This document shows, one piece after another, positions 1-8,270 of a DNA stretch of 64,000 nucleotides (positions are counted from its first letter, which is position 1; each line of letters begins with the position of its first letter). A program made the position numbers and the translations under genes. Origin of the DNA: Brevibacillus sedimenti (lineage in GTDB: Bacteria; Bacillota; Bacilli; Brevibacillales; Brevibacillaceae); NCBI RefSeq assembly GCF_020923495.1, contig NZ_CP064048.1, positions 893,501 through 957,500 on the forward strand. The letters are read 5' to 3'. A model generated the notes under the pieces. It did no database searches. It saw only the letters and a list, made by a program, of their open reading frames with translations, and was not told the DNA's origin.

Positions 1-254
1 TCTCGCTCCACGACCAGCGCCCTGTTCAAATGTTCACAACATTGAAAAGCCAGCGCAAAACCGCGTTGTTCCTGAACGGCGGCAATCCCCCGGTAAATGG
101 CGGCCGCCACCTCCCGGCTGCCCGCTTTGCCGATCTGCTTGCCCAGCACCTCACTGGTGCTGCAGCCGATGACGAGAATCTGCCCCGGCCGCAGCTCGGC
201 CAACTCTGCCACTTCAGAGACGAGCGCGCTCACCTGCCGTTCGATTGCGAGCAT
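1..254 (-). CDS. ywlG: YwlG/TIGR01440 (DUF436) family protein, 3' part cut by window edge
   Basis: The reading frame runs off the left edge. The visible N-terminus reads MLAIERQVSALVSEVAEL, followed by GQILVIGCSTSEVLGKQIG, which matches the start of the B. subtilis YwlG family (conserved GCSTSEV). The biochemical role of this family is not established. It lies 7 nt downstream of rpiB on the same strand, the rpiB-ywlG order of B. subtilis where glyA follows. An AAGGTGG ribosome site sits directly before the ATG. About 84 codons are visible. Confidence 0.8.
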   Translation of the reverse strand, partial: MLAIERQVSALVSEVAELAELRPGQILVIGCSTSEVLGKQIGKAGSREVAAAIYRGIAAVQEQRGFALAFQCCEHLNRALVVER

Positions 255-261
255 GTCCACC

Positions 262-717
262 TTACTTCACTCCCGCATGTTTGGCTTCAATCGCTGCAAT
301 TTTTTCCACGCGGCGCGCGTGACGCCCTCCCTGGAACTCCGTCTCCAGCCAGATTTTCACGATGTCCAGCGCCAGCCCCGGACCAATCACCCGTTCGCCC
401 AAGGCCAGTACGTTGGAGTCGTTGTGTTCGCGGGTCGCCCGCGCGGAAAACGTGTCGTGCACCAGTGCGCAGCGGATGCCGGGCACCTTGTTGGCTGCGA
501 TTGACATGCCAATGCCTGTCCCGCATACCAGGATGCCGCGGTCAAACTCCCCTGCCGCCACTTTTTCCGCCACCGGCAATGCGTAGTCGGGATAATCGAC
601 CGAATCATTGCAGGTGCAGCCGAAGTCTTCAAAGGAAATGTTCATCGAGGTCAACAGCCTCTTGATCTCCTCCTTCAGGTTGTACCCGCCGTGATCGGCG
701 CCAATCGCCACTTTCAT
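262..717 (-). CDS. rpiB: Ribose-5-phosphate isomerase B
   Basis: Interconverts ribose 5-phosphate and ribulose 5-phosphate in the cytosolic pentose phosphate pathway. The 151-residue protein has the full RpiB/LacAB layout: MKVAIGADHGGYNLKEEI at the start, the CGTGIGMSIAANK phosphate-binding loop around residues 66-78, and HDTFSARATREHNDSNVLALG, which carries the conserved His and Arg residues. The length is normal for RpiB. It is co-oriented with ywlE and ywlG. A lone RpiB in this position is the norm in Bacillales. A TATAAT-bearing promoter lies just upstream. Confidence 0.96.
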   Translation of the reverse strand: MKVAIGADHGGYNLKEEIKRLLTSMNISFEDFGCTCNDSVDYPDYALPVAEKVAAGEFDRGILVCGTGIGMSIAANKVPGIRCALVHDTFSARATREHNDSNVLALGERVIGPGLALDIVKIWLETEFQGGRHARRVEKIAAIEAKHAGVK

Positions 718-752
718 CCTGCCATCCCTCGCTTGTGTCGTGATCTTCTGCC

Positions 753-779
753 ATTATACATCAGAATCGGCAATGTAAA
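753..779 (-). promoter_or_regulatory. Possible sigma-A promoter for rpiB
   Basis: On the minus strand TTTACA (774-779) and a perfect TATAAT (753-758) are separated by 15 bp, about 40 bp upstream of the rpiB start. The spacing is shorter than the preferred 17 bp, so the -10 element is the stronger evidence. Confidence 0.45.
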
Positions 780-783
780 AAGT

Positions 784-816
784 GAACATTTTTAAGTGAG
801 TTGCAAAAAAATGTTC
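784..816. repeat. 10-bp inverted repeat between ywlE and rpiB
   Basis: GAACATTTTT (784-793) and AAAAATGTTC (807-816) are perfect complements around a 13-nt spacer. Read on the minus strand, the arm is followed by ACTTTTTAC. It may be a weak terminator for ywlE or an operator just upstream of the rpiB promoter; the sequence alone does not decide. Confidence 0.5.
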
Positions 817-886
817 GCCATATTATACAAAAGCAGGCCCTGGCCGACTGCCAGCACCTCATCTCTTCACGATATGCGCCGCAACG

Positions 887-1330
887 TCAGCCTGTGAATT
901 TGTTAATCAGGTAGTCCAGCGACTCTTCGATTTCCTCTGCGCAGCGCCGGTAGTCCTCCACCGTACCGCCAAACGGGTCGGCGATGTCGCTCATCCCTTC
1001 CACGCCGACATATTCCCGCAGTGTGAACACTTTTTCTGCTGCACCGGGAAACATGCTCTGGATCATCGTCTTGTGGCCCTGCGTCATGGTCAGGATCAGA
1101 TCGGCCCAGGCGACCAAGTCGTCGTTCAGCCGACGTGCCTGATGATCGTGATCGATACCCCGTTCCGCCAGCACCTGCATGGCGTGCAGGGAAGCAGGCT
1201 GACCGTCGAACGCGGCCACTCCCGCCGAACGGACTTCCCACTGGCCGTCCGTTGCCTTCGCTTTAAACAGCGCCTCTGCCATCGGGCTGCGGCAGGTGTT
1301 TCCCGTACAGACGAACAAGATTCGCTTCAC
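887..1330 (-). CDS. ywlE: Low-molecular-weight protein phosphatase, probable protein-arginine phosphatase YwlE
   Basis: Belongs to the low-molecular-weight tyrosine phosphatase fold. The P-loop reads CTGNTCRS at residues 8-15, and the general acid is the Asp of ADPFGG near the C-terminus. In B. subtilis YwlE the Thr inside this loop gives specificity for phospho-arginine, opposing the McsB kinase; the same Thr (residue 12) is present here, so arginine phosphatase activity is the better prediction. I place the start at a GTG preceded by AAGGGGGAG at 4-nt spacing; the longer frame adds 16 residues without homology. It sits upstream of rpiB as in B. subtilis. Confidence 0.9.
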   Translation of the reverse strand: MKRILFVCTGNTCRSPMAEALFKAKATDGQWEVRSAGVAAFDGQPASLHAMQVLAERGIDHDHQARRLNDDLVAWADLILTMTQGHKTMIQSMFPGAAEKVFTLREYVGVEGMSDIADPFGGTVEDYRRCAEEIEESLDYLINKFTG

Positions 1331-1435
1331 GTGTCTCTCCCCCTTTCCGGCGAAGCTGCTGTCAGAACCATCTTCCAAGCAAGCGATCTTTCAAATATTT
1401 CGGGCCCGTTTTGCCGCTGCCGTCAGCCAGCAGTG

Positions 1436-1996
1436 TCACAGCATGAATTTCAGACCAAATCCCAGCAAAATCAGTCCACCTAATACTTCGCTGTACTCGC
1501 CCAGCCATCCTCCCACCCTTTGTCCGATCATCAGGCCGCAGTAGGCCATCACACCGCCCATGATGCCAAACAGGGTGACCGCCAGCAGTTTGTTTACCTC
1601 TATCAAGCCAAAGGAAAAGCCGACCGTCATCGCGTCCAGGCTGACGCTGACGGCAAACAGCAACAGTCCCAGTCCTTTCGTGCACAGGATGCTCTTTTCC
1701 TCGCTCTGCACGAACCCGTTCCACAGCATATTCGCACCGATGACCATCAGTACCGCACCGCCGATAAACACTGCAATATCCCCGACCAGCCCGGACAAGT
1801 ACACCCCGATGGCAATCCCCACGAAGGGCATGGCTACGTGAAACAACCCGATGGTGATGCTGACTTTGATGATTTCTCTGAGGCGCATGCCCACCATCCC
1901 CACGCCCACTCCCAGTGAAAACGCGTCCATGCTCAGGGCAAAGGCAATCACCAGCAGGGTTAAAAATTGTCCCCAATGAAATATGGTCAGGTCCAC
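1436..1996 (-). CDS. mntP: Manganese efflux pump MntP (YwlD)
   Basis: A 186-residue polytopic membrane protein with six predicted helices arranged as two homologous halves. Each half carries the family's acidic motif: ALSMDAFSLGVGVG (residues 20-33) and SVSLDAMTVGFSFG (about 117-130). The MntP family exports Mn(II). The start is a GTG preceded by a GGAGGGGGAG site. I looked for a yybP-ykoY manganese riboswitch, but only about 54 bp separate it from ywlC, too little for one. The ywlC-mntP-ywlE order is conserved with B. subtilis. Confidence 0.9.
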   Translation of the reverse strand: MDLTIFHWGQFLTLLVIAFALSMDAFSLGVGVGMVGMRLREIIKVSITIGLFHVAMPFVGIAIGVYLSGLVGDIAVFIGGAVLMVIGANMLWNGFVQSEEKSILCTKGLGLLLFAVSVSLDAMTVGFSFGLIEVNKLLAVTLFGIMGGVMAYCGLMIGQRVGGWLGEYSEVLGGLILLGFGLKFML

Positions 1997-2050
1997 ACCG
2001 CTCCCCCTCCTGTCTCTTCACCATATGCGGACAAGAGGGCGTTTAGACAT

Positions 2051-3142
2051 TCACACGGACAGAATGCGTCCGCCTGCTGCCTTTTCCAGACGGTTCATGA
2101 CCGCCATTCCCAGACCGGAGCGGGGAAATGTTTCCCCGACGATAAACTGCACCTGTCGCTCGTCGAACTGCCGCAGCACCGCGTACAGGCGCTGCGCCAC
2201 TTCACCCGGTTCTGCCCGCGACCCGACGGAGAGCACGACATCGGCTTCGGGATGTGCCTGCCAATACGATGCCGTCTCCGCACTGGCCAGCACCCCGGTG
2301 CGCAGTCCGCGGCGTTTGGCCTCGGCAAGCATGCCGTTCATTTTTTCCCGGACGCGCGGCTCCTCACCTTCGACGAGCCACATCTCGCCCTCTGGAGCGT
2401 AGTGGGCATACTTCATGCCGGGCGAGCGCGGAGTTTCCGCCGAACCGGCGGAGAAGGCGGGGTCCAGCTCCACGGGGCCGATCACCGCTTCCAACTGCTC
2501 GCGGGTGACGCCTCCCGGCCGCAGGATGATCGGCGGCTCCACCGTCACGTCGATGACCGTCGATTCCACCCCGACACCAGTGGGACCGCCGTCCAGCACG
2601 CCGGCGATGCGGCCGTCCAGGTCAGTCAGGACGTGGGCAGCCGTCGTGGGGCTGGGGCGGCCCGAGCGATTGGCGCTGGGCGCGGCCACCGGCACACCAG
2701 CCTGGCGGATGAGCGCCAGCGCAGCGGGATGGTCCGGCATCCGCACGCCGACCGTGTTCAGCCCGGCCGTCACCAACGAGGCCACCCGGTCCGTCTTGGG
2801 AAGGATCAGCGTCAACGGTCCGGGCCAAAACGCCTCCATCAGCCGGCGGGCCTTATCCGACACCGCTTCGGCAACCGTTTGCAGTTGTGCTTCGTCGGCT
2901 ACATGGACAATCAGTGGATTGTCGGCAGGTCTGCCTTTTGCCAAAAATATTTTTTCCACAGCGTCGTCCGACAATGCATTTGCCCCCAACCCGTACACGG
3001 TTTCCGTGGGAAAGGCGACGACCTCCCCGTCGCGGAGCAGTTGGGCGGCATCCACAATCTGTGGACAACCCTGCCAATTTTCCACAGCGTTATCCACAGT
3101 GTTATTCACAGTCCATAGCTTTGTTTCCCGATGCTCTTCCAT
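2051..3142 (-). CDS. ywlC: Threonylcarbamoyl-AMP synthase (Sua5/YwlC type)
   Basis: Makes threonylcarbamoyl-AMP from threonine, bicarbonate and ATP for t6A37 modification of ANN-decoding tRNAs. The 363-residue protein has the YrdC catalytic domain (residues about 28-215: VVAFPTETVYGLGANA, KGRPADNPLIVHV, APSANRSGRPSPT) plus the C-terminal Sua5 domain introduced by SPGMKYAHYAP near residue 245. That length separates the Sua5 form from short TsaC. The first roughly 27 codons are family-variable, and their DNA contains several DnaA-box-like sequences. The start is an ATG with AAAGGA 11 nt upstream. Confidence 0.93.
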   Translation of the reverse strand: MEEHRETKLWTVNNTVDNAVENWQGCPQIVDAAQLLRDGEVVAFPTETVYGLGANALSDDAVEKIFLAKGRPADNPLIVHVADEAQLQTVAEAVSDKARRLMEAFWPGPLTLILPKTDRVASLVTAGLNTVGVRMPDHPAALALIRQAGVPVAAPSANRSGRPSPTTAAHVLTDLDGRIAGVLDGGPTGVGVESTVIDVTVEPPIILRPGGVTREQLEAVIGPVELDPAFSAGSAETPRSPGMKYAHYAPEGEMWLVEGEEPRVREKMNGMLAEAKRRGLRTGVLASAETASYWQAHPEADVVLSVGSRAEPGEVAQRLYAVLRQFDERQVQFIVGETFPRSGLGMAVMNRLEKAAGGRILSV

Positions 3143-3246
3143 CTTGGCGAATATCCTTTCCGTATGCTCGTTTCACAACAATTCGTGCCTTTAGTATAGA
3201 GGTGATGATACAAGTTTTCAACAGGCTGTGGGTAACTTGTGAATAA
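3060..3246. promoter_or_regulatory. DnaA-box cluster around the ywlC start
   Basis: Six 9-mers resemble the DnaA box TTATNCACA. Exact matches are TTATCCACA (3090-3098), TTATTCACA (3102-3110) and TTATTCACA on the minus strand (3238-3246). One-mismatch matches are TTGTCCACA (minus, 3060-3068), TTTTCCACA (3078-3086) and TTACCCACA (minus, 3227-3235). Four of them lie inside the variable 5' codons of ywlC. From memory, B. subtilis has an oriC-proximal DnaA-box cluster at ywlC that moderates initiation by titrating DnaA, which supports the call. Confidence 0.75.
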
Positions 3247-3282
3247 GTTTCACTTTTTTCAGAACGTTCCCAAGCGATATGC

Positions 3283-3316
3283 AAAACGACACCACGGCGT
3301 AACCGGGTGTCGTTAT
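3283..3316 (-). terminator. Intrinsic terminator of spoIIR
   Basis: A 9-bp stem (AACGACACC at 3285-3293 with GGTGTCGTT at 3306-3314). On the minus strand it is followed by a short TTTT run. It lies directly downstream of the spoIIR stop codon. Confidence 0.65.
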
Positions 3317-3324
3317 CTTGAAAA

Positions 3325-4191
3325 TCAGGAGAAGAAGGCGGTCAGTTTTTCCCAGAAGAAGAAGCGTACTTCCATATTCGGCTGAACAGCCGTCGTCTCC
3401 TTGACGTCTGTTCCCTGCGGGTTTTTGCCGGCTGGCTGCTGCTCCTGCTTCGCGTCGCGATCGGCAGCTTTGTACGGATTGCCCTCTCGCTCGGCAGGCG
3501 GTTGATCTGCTGCCATTTCCACGTCGCCCAACCAGCGGGCTTCCAGGTGAGCCAGGCGCCGTTCCGCGAATGCTTCCCATTCGGAATCAACGTCAGCCAT
3601 CACGGCCGGCAGCGTCTGCTGCGCTGCCGCCTCCATTTGTCCGTCGTCTTGGCCTGACGGCTCAGACTCGGTATCGGGCTCGACGGACGCCGCCTGGACC
3701 GCGTCGCCGTTGGACATGTCGATAAAGCAAAGCGGCGGAAACAGGACACACCACCAATTTTGCCCCTTGGCTTCTCCAATGCGGACGCGCAGCGCCTCAT
3801 AGTCCCCGGCGGGGTACACATACGTCCCGTACAATTTGGTCGGGAACGGAACACGACCGAAATCAACCTCGGCCGGGTAGGAAAACCCCCGCTCCCGGAT
3901 CGTCTGGTCCACAAGCTGCTGCAATTCCGGCAGCCGGGCAGCCACCACCTGGCGGGCTTCCTCGTAAGAGCGGATCTCCGTGACCCACTCGTTCATCCGT
4001 GCGACGATCGCGTCACGCACTTCCCGTTTCAGCCATTGATCCTGCAAGGAATCACTGTTGGCGATAATCCGCAGCCGGATCGACTCTTGAGGGATCGGCC
4101 CGTTGTCAAGCACATTGGCCGCCGTAAGCTGTCCCTCCCAGCTCATCATTAACATCAACACACAGAATGCCGCCAACCAGAACCGCTTCAT
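3325..4191 (-). CDS. spoIIR: Stage II sporulation protein R
   Basis: SpoIIR is the forespore-made secreted signal that triggers SpoIIGA to process pro-sigma-E in the mother cell. The predicted 288-residue protein has a Sec signal (MKRFWLAAFCVLMLMMSW) and the conserved domain at about residues 35-155: ESIRLRIIANSDSLQDQWLK, VRDAIVARMNEWV, VDFGRVPFPTKLYGTYVYPAG and GQNWWCVLFPPLCF. The tail from about residue 160 is acidic, Gln-rich and of low complexity, longer than in B. subtilis. I chose the ATG with AGGGAG 10 nt upstream; the longer frame prefixes 34 residues translated from repeat DNA. Confidence 0.95.
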   Translation of the reverse strand: MKRFWLAAFCVLMLMMSWEGQLTAANVLDNGPIPQESIRLRIIANSDSLQDQWLKREVRDAIVARMNEWVTEIRSYEEARQVVAARLPELQQLVDQTIRERGFSYPAEVDFGRVPFPTKLYGTYVYPAGDYEALRVRIGEAKGQNWWCVLFPPLCFIDMSNGDAVQAASVEPDTESEPSGQDDGQMEAAAQQTLPAVMADVDSEWEAFAERRLAHLEARWLGDVEMAADQPPAEREGNPYKAADRDAKQEQQPAGKNPQGTDVKETTAVQPNMEVRFFFWEKLTAFFS

Positions 4192-4260
4192 GTTTATCCT
4201 ACTCCCTTTCTCATACAGTTGCTGCGAATCTCTTTTTCTAGCAACCAGTATGGACGGAAT

Positions 4261-4363
4261 CCAGCGAAAACATACGCACTCTCGCAAAAACATTACGCGA
4301 TTCTAGCGAAACGTATGCGACTCTGGCAAAACGATCCGACTCTAGCGTAACGTATGCGGAGCT
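4261..4363. repeat. Degenerate 19-22-bp tandem repeat between prmC and spoIIR
   Basis: Five consecutive units of 19-22 bp share the pattern GCGAAACGTATGCGACTCT with substitutions (units at 4261-4282, 4283-4304, 4305-4324, 4325-4343 and 4344-4363). Weaker copies may extend to 4237 and 4410. The spoIIR promoter should lie in or next to this block. I found no convincing ORF in the 250-bp intergenic region. Its function is unknown. Confidence 0.7.
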
Positions 4364-4441
4364 TCCGCGATAAACACAGCGGTTCAAGACGTCTGCGTGA
4401 CGTACGGCAAACGATCGTGCTGCGCACACGACCACGCTTCT

Positions 4442-5350
4442 TCAGCGCTGAGAGGAGGGTGTCCCCGCACGCCCGACGACGACCCGCTCGATCCCCGCCA
4501 GATCGGGGATGATCTCCACCTCGTCGATCACGCCGCTTTCCTTCATCAGACCGGCAACGTCACGGGACTGATGAATGCCCACTTCAAACGCGACCAGCCC
4601 CGGCCGTTTCAGCACTGCAGGCAGCGCCTCGCACAGGCGGCGGTAGCAGTCCAGTCCGTCCGCCCCTCCATCCAACGCCAGCCGGGGTTCGTACGCCCGC
4701 ACTTCTGCGTCCAGCGTGTCGACCACGGCACTCGGAATATACGGCGGGTTGGAGACCAGAATGTCCACCTGCAGACCTTCCTCCACCAGCGGCTGGGTGA
4801 GGTCTCCCTGCAAAAAGCGGACACGTGCGCCCAACTGCTCCGCGTTTTCGCGCGCGATCACGGTAGCATCCGGCGAAAGATCTACCGTGCTCACCTGCCA
4901 ATGCGGCCGTTCGCAGGCCAGCGTGACACAGATGGCTCCGCTGCCCGTGCCGATGTCTGCGACGACGAGCGGCTGCTCCGACGGCCAGATGTCAGCTGCG
5001 TGCCGCAGCACCTGTTCCACCAGAATCTCCGTCTCCGGCCGGGGAATCAGCACGCCGGGACGGACGCGAAAGGGACGGCCGTAAAACTCCTGAGTGCCGA
5101 TCATGTACTGGATCGGTTCGCGACGTGCCCGGCGCTGACACAGGTCGATCAGGCACGCCAGGGCGTCAGCGGGCATCGGTTCGCCCAAGGAAATCAAATA
5201 GCGGGTCCGGTCCCACCCAAGGCAGTGACGGAGCAGCAGTTCCGCTTCAAACGGCGGATCGGCCACGCCCGCCTCGCGTAAAAAGGAAGAAGCCCGTGCC
5301 AGGGCTTCCCGTACTGTCGTCACATCCGGCCATTCACGCTGTGCTTGCAT
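4442..5350 (-). CDS. prmC: Peptide chain release factor N5-glutamine methyltransferase
   Basis: Methylates the Gln of the GGQ motif of release factors using S-adenosylmethionine. The 302-residue protein has the PrmC N-terminal helical domain (residues 1-90), the linker motif [20 protein letters not shown], the SAM motif [16 protein letters not shown] near residue 128 and the catalytic NPPY motif near residue 200, followed by [19 protein letters not shown]. Its start overlaps the 3' end of prfA by 17 nt, so it is translated from the same mRNA as its substrate. Confidence 0.96.
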   Translation of the reverse strand: MQAQREWPDVTTVREALARASSFLREAGVADPPFEAELLLRHCLGWDRTRYLISLGEPMPADALACLIDLCQRRARREPIQYMIGTQEFYGRPFRVRPGVLIPRPETEILVEQVLRHAADIWPSEQPLVVADIGTGSGAICVTLACERPHWQVSTVDLSPDATVIARENAEQLGARVRFLQGDLTQPLVEEGLQVDILVSNPPYIPSAVVDTLDAEVRAYEPRLALDGGADGLDCYRRLCEALPAVLKRPGLVAFEVGIHQSRDVAGLMKESGVIDEVEIIPDLAGIERVVVGRAGTPSSQR

Positions 5351-6410
5351 GACTCTTCAACAGCTCCGTCTGCTCGTGCATGATCAGGTTGTCGATGACT
5401 TCGTCCAATTCGCCTTCCAGAATCGCTTCCAGACGGTGCAGCGTCAGACCGATGCGGTGATCGGTGACGCGGCTCTGCGGAAAGTTGTAGGTGCGAATCC
5501 GCTCGCTGCGGTCGCCTGTCCCCACCAGGCTTTTGCGGGTGGCGTCCTGCTCCGCCATCTGCTGCTGCTGATAATAGTCCAGCAGGCGGGCGCGCAGTAC
5601 GCGCAGCGCCTTTTCCTTGTTGGAGTTCTGCGACTTTTCATCCTGACAGGAAACCACGATGCCGGTCGGAATGTGGGTCACCCGCACGGCCGACTTCGTG
5701 GTGTTGACGCTCTGCCCGCCGGCGCCGCTGGAACAGAACGTATCGATGCGGATGTCTTTTTCGTTCAGCTCTACTTCCACTTCTTCCGCTTCCGGCAGCA
5801 CGAGGACCGTCGACGTGGAGGTGTGAATCCGTCCGCCCGACTCCGTGGCCGGAATGCGCTGCACACGGTGTGCGCCGCTTTCAAATTTCAGCTTGCTGTA
5901 CGCACCGCGCCCGCTGACGGAAAAGACAATTTCCTTGTAGCCGCCGATGTCCGTCGGGTTGGCTTCCAGCACTTCCACCTTGAAGCCGTGCCGCTCGGCG
6001 TAGCGGGTGTACATGCGGAACAAATCGGCTGCAAACAGCGCAGCTTCGTCGCCACCTGCCGCGCCGCGGATTTCCATGATGACGTTCTTCTCGTCGTTGG
6101 GATCTTTCGGCAGCAGCAGAATTTTCAAACGGCCCTCAAGCTGTTCCTTGCGCTTGCTCAGGTCGGAAATTTCCATCTTTACCATTTCGCGCATCTCGTC
6201 GTCCAGCTTTTCCTCCAGCATCGCCTTGGCATCCTCAAGCTGGCTTACGACCGATTTATATTCACGGTAGACGACCACTGTCTCTTCCAAAGAAGCCTGC
6301 TCCTTGGACAGTTCGCGCAGTCGTTTCGTATCGTTGATGACGTCGGGGTCACATAGGAGATTGGTCACTTCTTCATAACGCTCTTCAACCGCAGATAAGC
6401 GCTCGAACAC
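5334..6410 (-). CDS. prfA: Peptide chain release factor 1
   Basis: Recognises UAA and UAG stop codons and triggers peptidyl-tRNA hydrolysis. The 358-residue protein shows the RF1 stop-codon tripeptide PAT in [17 protein letters not shown] and the catalytic GGQ in [19 protein letters not shown]. It starts at GTG with GGGGTG 8 nt upstream; a nearby ATG at 6415 is out of frame. A good sigma-A promoter lies 45-75 bp upstream. The downstream overlapping gene is prmC. Confidence 0.97.
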   Translation of the reverse strand: MFERLSAVEERYEEVTNLLCDPDVINDTKRLRELSKEQASLEETVVVYREYKSVVSQLEDAKAMLEEKLDDEMREMVKMEISDLSKRKEQLEGRLKILLLPKDPNDEKNVIMEIRGAAGGDEAALFAADLFRMYTRYAERHGFKVEVLEANPTDIGGYKEIVFSVSGRGAYSKLKFESGAHRVQRIPATESGGRIHTSTSTVLVLPEAEEVEVELNEKDIRIDTFCSSGAGGQSVNTTKSAVRVTHIPTGIVVSCQDEKSQNSNKEKALRVLRARLLDYYQQQQMAEQDATRKSLVGTGDRSERIRTYNFPQSRVTDHRIGLTLHRLEAILEGELDEVIDNLIMHEQTELLKSHASTA

Positions 6411-6455
6411 TGCATTTCACCCCACCGTTAAAATACTGTCGACTATAACAGATAA

Positions 6456-6484
6456 ATTATAGAGGGAGATGTGGAAAAAGTCAA
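6456..6484 (-). promoter_or_regulatory. Sigma-A promoter for prfA-prmC
   Basis: On the minus strand TTGACT (6479-6484), a 17-bp spacer and a perfect TATAAT (6456-6461). The predicted start point is near 6449, giving a leader of about 40 nt before the GTG of prfA. The rest of the 300-bp gap up to 6707 shows no gene I can support. Confidence 0.85.
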
Positions 6485-6707
6485 AACGGCACAAGCAGGC
6501 AAACAGGCCCGGCATGGCCGAGCCTTTGGACTTAAGACAAGCGATTGCATCGAAGAAGCTTGGTTTTCAAACAGTGCGGCAAACAAGCCCGACCGAGCCG
6601 AACAGCGAGTGACGGGGAGGAGGATCGCCATGCGGCTGTACCCCGCAGCCGGTGCTGGCAGGCAGGGCTGGCATCAGTCCAGCCTGACAAAAGCATCGGG
6701 CGGGGAA

Positions 6708-7205
6708 TCAGCGATGGTACCCGTCGTTTGAGGTGATGTGAAAATCGTAGCGCGGCACTTTTTTACGCAGGGCGGCGATCACCTGCTGTTCGATGGACCG
6801 GGCCTGCGCTGCCGTGACGTTGGGGATCAAATCCAACGTAACATATGCATTTCCGCCGCTCAGTGTGATTCGTGCGTTTTCCACGCCCGGCACCGATTTG
6901 GCCATGGCTTCCATGTTGTCCATATCGATCTGTGTGGAACGCACGTTGCTGTGACCGATAATCATGTTGGGGTTTTGGTTGCGCCCCATCAAGCTGTCCC
7001 GATCTTCCAGCGGAGACGCCCCCCGGTCAATGGCGTCATCATTCCGATCGCTTTTGATGGTCGCGTGCTGCTGTGGATCGTAACTTTGCGCGCCGTAGCT
7101 TTGCTCCTGGGGCATCGTCCGGCCGCACCCGGCCGTCAGGGGAGATGCCAGCACAACGGCGGCCAGCACGCCCAGAGTACTTTTCCAAAAGGACTGGCAT
7201 CGCAT
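6708..7205 (-). CDS. YhcN/YlaJ-type sporulation lipoprotein
   Basis: A 165-residue lipoprotein: signal segment MRCQSFWKSTLGVLAAVVL, then the lipobox LTAGC with the lipidated Cys at 27. After a polar linker comes a YhcN/YlaJ-like domain (residues about 80-160) containing VPGVENARITLSGGNAYVTLDL and RSIEQQVIAALRKKVPRYDFH, an alpha/beta pattern typical of spore YhcN and YlaJ lipoproteins. The start was chosen at the ATG 7 nt after GGAGGTGG. It lies between prfA and tdk. A sporulation role is inferred from family membership only. Confidence 0.75.
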   Translation of the reverse strand: MRCQSFWKSTLGVLAAVVLASPLTAGCGRTMPQEQSYGAQSYDPQQHATIKSDRNDDAIDRGASPLEDRDSLMGRNQNPNMIIGHSNVRSTQIDMDNMEAMAKSVPGVENARITLSGGNAYVTLDLIPNVTAAQARSIEQQVIAALRKKVPRYDFHITSNDGYHR

Positions 7206-7313
7206 AAAAAAGCCACCTCCTGTTTGCCTTATTGTGCGCATCGCAGGCGACGGCCATTCACAGGCAAACAGGGGAGGCCTTCACGAGCAGAATCCCTCAA
7301 GCGAGGGCCGCCT

Positions 7314-7889
7314 TCAGTATGCAACCGGCGGGTGGTAGTAGTGGCGGCGGCATACGCTGCTGTACGTGTCATTTCCGCCGATCTCGATCGTCTCTCCGGT
7401 GTAAACGGGTCGACCGTCCTTGAACTTGAGGATGTGGGTCGCTTTTTTGTTGCAGTACACACACACGGTCTTGATCTCCTCGATCTTGTCCGCTTCGCAC
7501 AGCAAATGGGCACTGCCCGGGAACAACTGGTTTTTGAAGTCTTTCAACAGCCCGTACACGATCACCGGGATGTCCAGTTCATCGACAATTTTGACCAACT
7601 GTTCCACATGCTGCTTGCCGAGAAACTGTCCTTCATCCACCAGGACGCAGTGCGGGCGGCCCTCCTCACCGGCGACGATCGCAAAGATGTCCGTATCGTC
7701 GCTGATCGGAATCGCTTCCCGGCTGATCCCCACACGTGAGGCTACCTTGCCGACACCGTACCGGTCGTCGATGGCCGGGGTAAACACCAGCACTTTTTTG
7801 CCTGACTGTTCGTAGTTGTGAGCCACCGTCAATAACTGGATGGATTTGGAAGCATTCATCGCCCCAAAGCGAAAATACAGTTGTGCCAC
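7314..7889 (-). CDS. tdk: Thymidine kinase, E. coli-like subtype
   Basis: Phosphorylates thymidine to dTMP in the salvage pathway. The 191-residue protein begins VAQLYFRFGAMNASKS and continues with IDDRYGVGKVASRVGIS, HCVLVDEGQFL (catalytic Glu region), VIVYGLLKDF and the zinc Cys pairs CVYC and the C of SVCRRHYY. By recall it is much closer to E. coli Tdk (MAQLYFYYSAMNAGKS) than to B. subtilis Tdk. The P-loop Gly of AGKS is replaced by Ser. I prefer the GTG at 7889 with AAAGGGAG 8 nt upstream over the ATG 24 nt earlier. Confidence 0.9.
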   Translation of the reverse strand: MAQLYFRFGAMNASKSIQLLTVAHNYEQSGKKVLVFTPAIDDRYGVGKVASRVGISREAIPISDDTDIFAIVAGEEGRPHCVLVDEGQFLGKQHVEQLVKIVDELDIPVIVYGLLKDFKNQLFPGSAHLLCEADKIEEIKTVCVYCNKKATHILKFKDGRPVYTGETIEIGGNDTYSSVCRRHYYHPPVAY

Positions 7890-8069
7890 CTGTCTGTCTC
7901 CCTTTACGATCATTTTCCCTTCCGAACGATGCCGCTCCGGGCTCCCCCGTCAAGGTCATTCGTCAGGGCTTCTGGCTCTATTGTAGGGGTACATGCCGCG
8001 AAACGGAACGTTTTTTGCGCAAAAAAAGCAAAAACCAGGCAGTGATCCCTGCCTGGTTCTTCTTCCCGA

Positions 8070-8270
8070 TTAGGAAAGATTGTATTTGCGTTTGAAACGG
8101 TCTACGCGGCCGCCGGCATCGACAAACTTTTGTTTGCCGGTGAAGAACGGGTGGCAGTTGGAGCAAATCTCCACGCGCAGCGCTTGCTTCACGGAGCCGG
8201 ATTCGAATTCATTGCCGCATGCACATGTTACTTTCACAATGTGATAGTCCGGGTGAATACCTTGTTTCAT
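8070..8270 (-). CDS. rpmE: 50S ribosomal protein L31 (zinc-binding type)
   Basis: A 66-residue ribosomal protein: [21 protein letters not shown], then [17 protein letters not shown] and [13 protein letters not shown]. The CxC and CxxC cysteines mark the zinc-binding (C+) form. I use the second in-frame ATG, which gives the usual 66 residues with GAGG 9 nt upstream; the first ATG would add two residues. In B. subtilis rpmE lies between rho and tdk; here the radical SAM and M23 genes are inserted on the rho side. Confidence 0.96.
   Translation of the reverse strand: MKQGIHPDYHIVKVTCACGNEFESGSVKQALRVEICSNCHPFFTGKQKFVDAGGRVDRFKRKYNLS

Noticed and set aside
1997-2050. Possible manganese riboswitch before mntP
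   Set aside because: Only about 54 bp separate mntP from ywlC, too short for a yybP-ykoY element, and no such motif is seen.
4397-5281. Plus-strand 294-codon frame opposite prmC
   Set aside because: Shadow of prmC; no family resemblance.
6630-6731. 33-codon plus-strand frame after GGGGAGGAGG near prfA
   Set aside because: The ribosome-site match is attractive, but the peptide is low-complexity, the frame overlaps the lipoprotein gene's 3' end and no promoter or terminator fits.
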